Below, piece after piece: positions 45,656 to 48,176 of a stretch of DNA of 48,176 bases. A program made the translations under genes and the position numbers. The stretch comes from Oscillospiraceae bacterium (GTDB lineage Bacteria; Bacillota; Clostridia; Oscillospirales; Oscillospiraceae): NCBI GenBank assembly GCA_017540645.1, contig JAFYAQ010000009.1:1-48176 (forward strand), in the 5' to 3' direction. The notes under the pieces are model-generated. The model saw nothing but the letters and a program-made list of their open reading frames with translations, searched no databases and was not told the DNA's origin. Numbering within the stretch: position 1 is the first letter of the stretch; every line of letters begins with the position of its first letter.

Positions 45656-47221
45656 TTATTCTTCCGGCAGCTGGTAGGGCTTGATCTTGCGGACCACGTC
45701 CAGAATGGTGCCGTCCCGGGCCTCCAGGATGGCGACCACCTTGTCCTCCCACTCCAGATCGTCGGGACGACCCACCAGGGAGTAGGCCTTTTCCTTCAGC
45801 TCTTCGATGGGCACGTGCTTGATGCCGGCCTCGTCCAGGCACTGGATCAGGTCGGGACGCAGGGGGTTGACGGCGATGCCGTAATCGGTGACCAGAACGT
45901 CCACGCAGTCGCCGGGGGTGGTGACGGTGACCACGTGCTCGCACACGGTGGCCATGCGGCCGCGGGTCAGCGGGGTGACGATGATGCAGACCTTGGAGCC
46001 GGCAGCGGTGTCGGGGTGTCCGCCGGGGGCGCCGCGCAGCACGCCGTCAGAGCCGGTGAGAACGTTGACGTTGAAGCCGGTGTCGATCTCCAGAGCGGCC
46101 AGGACCACGAAGTCCAGCTTGTTGACGAAGGCGCCCTTGTTGGCCGGGTTGGCGTACTGGGAGGCGCTCATCTCGAAGTGGTTGGGGGTCTGGTTGATGG
46201 AGTTGACGGCGTCCAGGTCAAAGTCCTGCACGTCGATGACCTTGCCGACCTTGCCCTTCTTCAGCAGCTCCACCATGGGGCCGCAGATGCCGCCGATGGC
46301 CCAGCCCATCTTGATGCCGCGCTCGTCCATGTATTTCTCCAGGAAGAGGTTGGCGGCGAGGGAGGGGCCGCCCACGCCGGTCTGGAAGGAGAAGCCTTCC
46401 TTGAAGTAGGGGGTGGCGGCGATGACCTTGGCCACGTTCTCGGCCATCATCAGGTCGCGGGGGTTCTGGGAGATGCGGGCGGCGGCGGAGGCGATCTTCT
46501 TGGGGTCGCCGATGCAGTCCACGACCACCACGGCGTCCACGTCGATGGCTTCCACGGAGGCGGGGTAGTTGGGGAAGTCCACCAGATCGTCGGTGACGAC
46601 GATGACGTGGTCGGCGTACTTGGCGTCGGTCATGGCGTAGCCCAGGGAGCCGCAGTTGTGCTTGCCGCCGATGCCGCGGCAGTTGCCCACGCAGTCGGAG
46701 GTGGGAGCGGCCACCACGGCGATGTCGATGTGGACCTCACCGGCCTCGATGGCGCGGGGACGGCCGCCGTGGGAGCGGATGATGGCGGGGGTCTTCAGCT
46801 TGCCGGCGGAGACCACGTCGCCGATCCGGCCGCGGATGCCGGAGGTCTGGACGCCGACGACGATGCCCTGCTCGATATAATCGGCGATCACGTCGTGGGC
46901 GGAGCCCAGGGAGGTGGCGGCAACGGTAATGTCCTTGACGCCCAGCTCCTCCACGGCGGCCTTCACGACCATGTTGGCCACGTAATCGCCGTTGCGGAGG
47001 TGATGATGGAAGGAGAAGGTGCAGCCGTCCTTGCAGCCGCACTGCCGCAGGGCGTCCGCGATGGTGGCGACGATCTTGGACTCCTGGGGCTTCTCAAAAC
47101 GGCGGGTCCTGGGGGCGGCCTTCTGGATGTACTTGCCGTCCATGTAATTCTTGCCCTGATAGACCTCCCTGCCGTTCGTCAGGAGGTAATCGGGAATGTC
47201 TCTGCCTACTGCGTTTTTCAT
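45656..47221 (-). CDS. citF: Citrate lyase alpha subunit (citrate:acetyl-ACP transferase)
   Basis: The 521-residue subunit swaps the acetyl group on CitD for citrate. It begins MKNAVGRDIPDYLLTNGREV and includes GCTFSFHHHLRNGD, QTSGIRGRIGDVVSAGKL, the DCVGNCRGIGGKHNCGSLGY segment (written in parts in the gene) and the late catalytic-type block VLTGSDGVLRGAPGGHPDTA followed by VTDYGIAVNPLRPDL. Length is normal. The ATG overlaps the citE stop by four bases, so E and F are co-translated in the usual D-E-F order. Confidence 0.97.
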   Translation of the reverse strand: MKNAVGRDIPDYLLTNGREVYQGKNYMDGKYIQKAAPRTRRFEKPQESKIVATIADALRQCGCKDGCTFSFHHHLRNGDYVANMVVKAAVEELGVKDITVAATSLGSAHDVIADYIEQGIVVGVQTSGIRGRIGDVVSAGKLKTPAIIRSHGGRPRAIEAGEVHIDIAVVAAPTSDCVGNCRGIGGKHNCGSLGYAMTDAKYADHVIVVTDDLVDFPNYPASVEAIDVDAVVVVDCIGDPKKIASAAARISQNPRDLMMAENVAKVIAATPYFKEGFSFQTGVGGPSLAANLFLEKYMDERGIKMGWAIGGICGPMVELLKKGKVGKVIDVQDFDLDAVNSINQTPNHFEMSASQYANPANKGAFVNKLDFVVLAALEIDTGFNVNVLTGSDGVLRGAPGGHPDTAAGSKVCIIVTPLTRGRMATVCEHVVTVTTPGDCVDVLVTDYGIAVNPLRPDLIQCLDEAGIKHVPIEELKEKAYSLVGRPDDLEWEDKVVAILEARDGTILDVVRKIKPYQLPEE

Positions 47222-48132
47222 ACCAGATCCCCCTCATAGAGCCCGCAGGCACGGGCCAGCTTCAGCGTCCGCTCCGCGCCGGGAATGAACGCAATGTCGA
47301 TCATCTTGCCGTCCACGGTGAAGACGCCCACGCCGGCGGCGCTCTGCTCGCGGTAAGCGCGGACGATCTTCTCGGCCTGGACGATCTCCTTCTCGGTGGG
47401 AGCAAAGAGCTCGTGGACAAGACGGATCTGCTTGGGGTTGATCAGGGACTTGCCGTCGAAGCCCATGGCCTTGTTCTGCATGACCTCGGCGCGGTAGCCT
47501 TCCTCGTCGTTGAGGTTGGTGAAGACGGTGTCGAAGCACTGGACGCCGGCGGCGCGGGCCGCGATCAGCATCTGGCCGCGGGCGGCCAGCATGTCCACGC
47601 CGTCGGGCTGGAACTTGGTCTGCATGCACTTGCGGAAGTCGCCGCCGGAGATGGCCACGCCGAACATCCGGTCGGAGGCGGAGCAGATCTCATAGGCGTT
47701 GATGATGCCCTTGGGGCTCTCCAGCGCGGCCATGAGCAGGGTGCGGCCCTCTTCCACGCCGAATTCCTTCTCGGCGGCCAGCACGGCCGCTTCGACGGTG
47801 TGAACGTCCTGGGCGCTCTCGCACTTGGCGATGCGGATGCCGTCGGCGCCGCCGGCGACACAGACCCGGATGTCCTCCTGCCAGTGGGGGGTGTCGAGAC
47901 CGTTGATGCGGACGATCACCTCGGTGTCGCCGTAGTCAATGGTCTTCAGGGCGTGATACAGAGAGAAACGGGCGGCGTCCTTCTGGTTCTCCGCCACGGC
48001 GTCCTCCAGGTCCAGCATGATGGAGTCGACGCCGTAGATGTAGGCGTCCTTGATGAGACCCGGCTTCTGCGCGCTCATAAAGATCATGGTCCGGCGCAGG
48101 CGGAACCGTTCCGGCTTCGGACGAGGAATCAT
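47218..48132 (-). CDS. citE: Citrate lyase beta subunit (citryl-ACP lyase)
   Basis: The 304-residue subunit cleaves citryl-ACP to acetyl-ACP and oxaloacetate. It shows MIFMSAQKPGLIKDAYIYG, DSIMLDLEDAVAENQKD (metal ligands Glu/Asp), VIVRINGLDTPHW, GADGIRIAKCESAQDV, LLMAALESPKGIINAYEI (catalytic Glu) and GFDGKSLINPKQIRLVHELF, all typical of CitE. The start at 48132 is chosen because GGAGGTG lies ten bases before it, inside the end of citD; its ATG overlaps the citD stop (ATGA). Confidence 0.97.
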   Translation of the reverse strand: MIPRPKPERFRLRRTMIFMSAQKPGLIKDAYIYGVDSIMLDLEDAVAENQKDAARFSLYHALKTIDYGDTEVIVRINGLDTPHWQEDIRVCVAGGADGIRIAKCESAQDVHTVEAAVLAAEKEFGVEEGRTLLMAALESPKGIINAYEICSASDRMFGVAISGGDFRKCMQTKFQPDGVDMLAARGQMLIAARAAGVQCFDTVFTNLNDEEGYRAEVMQNKAMGFDGKSLINPKQIRLVHELFAPTEKEIVQAEKIVRAYREQSAAGVGVFTVDGKMIDIAFIPGAERTLKLARACGLYEGDLV

Positions 48133-48176
48133 CTGATCACACCTCCCCAATCGATGTTCTTGTCGGCCTTGTCGCA
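48129..48176 (-). CDS. citD: Citrate lyase acyl carrier protein (gamma subunit), 3' end only
   Basis: The window ends 15 codons into the C-terminus of an ORF reading CDKADKNIDWGGVIR and a TGA that overlaps the citE start. Position and sequence (a short charged, Trp-containing tail directly before citE) fit CitD, whose serine carries the CoA-derived prosthetic group; the serine itself is outside the window. Confidence 0.8.
   Translation of the reverse strand, partial: CDKADKNIDWGGVIR

Noticed and set aside
1..48176. CRISPR arrays, tRNA and rRNA genes
   Set aside because: No regularly spaced direct repeats of 24-40 bases and no cloverleaf or rRNA-like stretch were seen on either strand. A tRNA search program could still find a case I overlooked.

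Overview
The window looks like a chromosomal segment of a GC-rich, spore-forming, strictly anaerobic Firmicute of the Oscillospiraceae type (relatives of Oscillibacter, Lawsonibacter or Dysosmobacter). This rests on the sporulation genes spoIIP and a dacF-like carboxypeptidase, two rubrerythrins plus a rubredoxin, strong AGGAGG ribosome binding sites, sigma-A promoters and heavily GC-biased codons. Genus is inference only.

Layout. 1-1750 is an AT-richer accessory strip: an ECF sigma factor with its truncated membrane partner, a TnpV transposon protein and a decayed ORF. 1769-8690 is core: rsmG and spoIIP (divergent), a seven-hairpin palindrome array, a CBS protein, a reverse rubrerythrin whose 3' end was duplicated by a small inserted cassette, rubredoxin, then a PHP phosphatase / phosphohexomutase / DapF-like operon. 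8747-11935 (minus) is an AlgI/AlgJ-like surface O-acetylation set with a lipoprotein. 12077-17532 holds a small membrane protein with rubrerythrin, a LysR-controlled enolase-superfamily/esterase pair, a DUF4342 protein and a metallo-beta-lactamase-fold lipoprotein.

17533-20193 is the most unusual region. A stand-alone RNA polymerase alpha-CTD protein is followed by a copy of the last 66 coding bases and terminator of gap. Then comes about 1.65 kb of AT-rich DNA, then the real 3' end of gap. The insert carries phased 11-bp repeats, small ORFs, a three-gene operon with a YidD-like protein, and a probable small RNA with its own promoter, a long rod-like stem and an intrinsic terminator. No integrase or transposase is visible in it.

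20128-36246 is mostly housekeeping: gap, an orphan kinase-like ATPase with a MATE transporter, plsY, serC-serA, mtaB divergent from a nifS-type cysteine desulfurase, dacF, a polyprenyl glycosylphosphotransferase, a second ECF sigma/anti-sigma pair, and a GH13 enzyme with a membrane protein.

36339-48176 (minus) is one citrate-fermentation cluster read right to left: citD (partial), citE, citF, a CitMHS transporter, citC, citXG fusion, oadA, oadG, a biotin carrier, oadB and pckA. Citrate would be imported, cleaved to acetate and oxaloacetate, and the oxaloacetate either decarboxylated by a sodium-pumping decarboxylase or converted to PEP with ATP/ADP by PckA. A second palindrome array lies between citM and citC.
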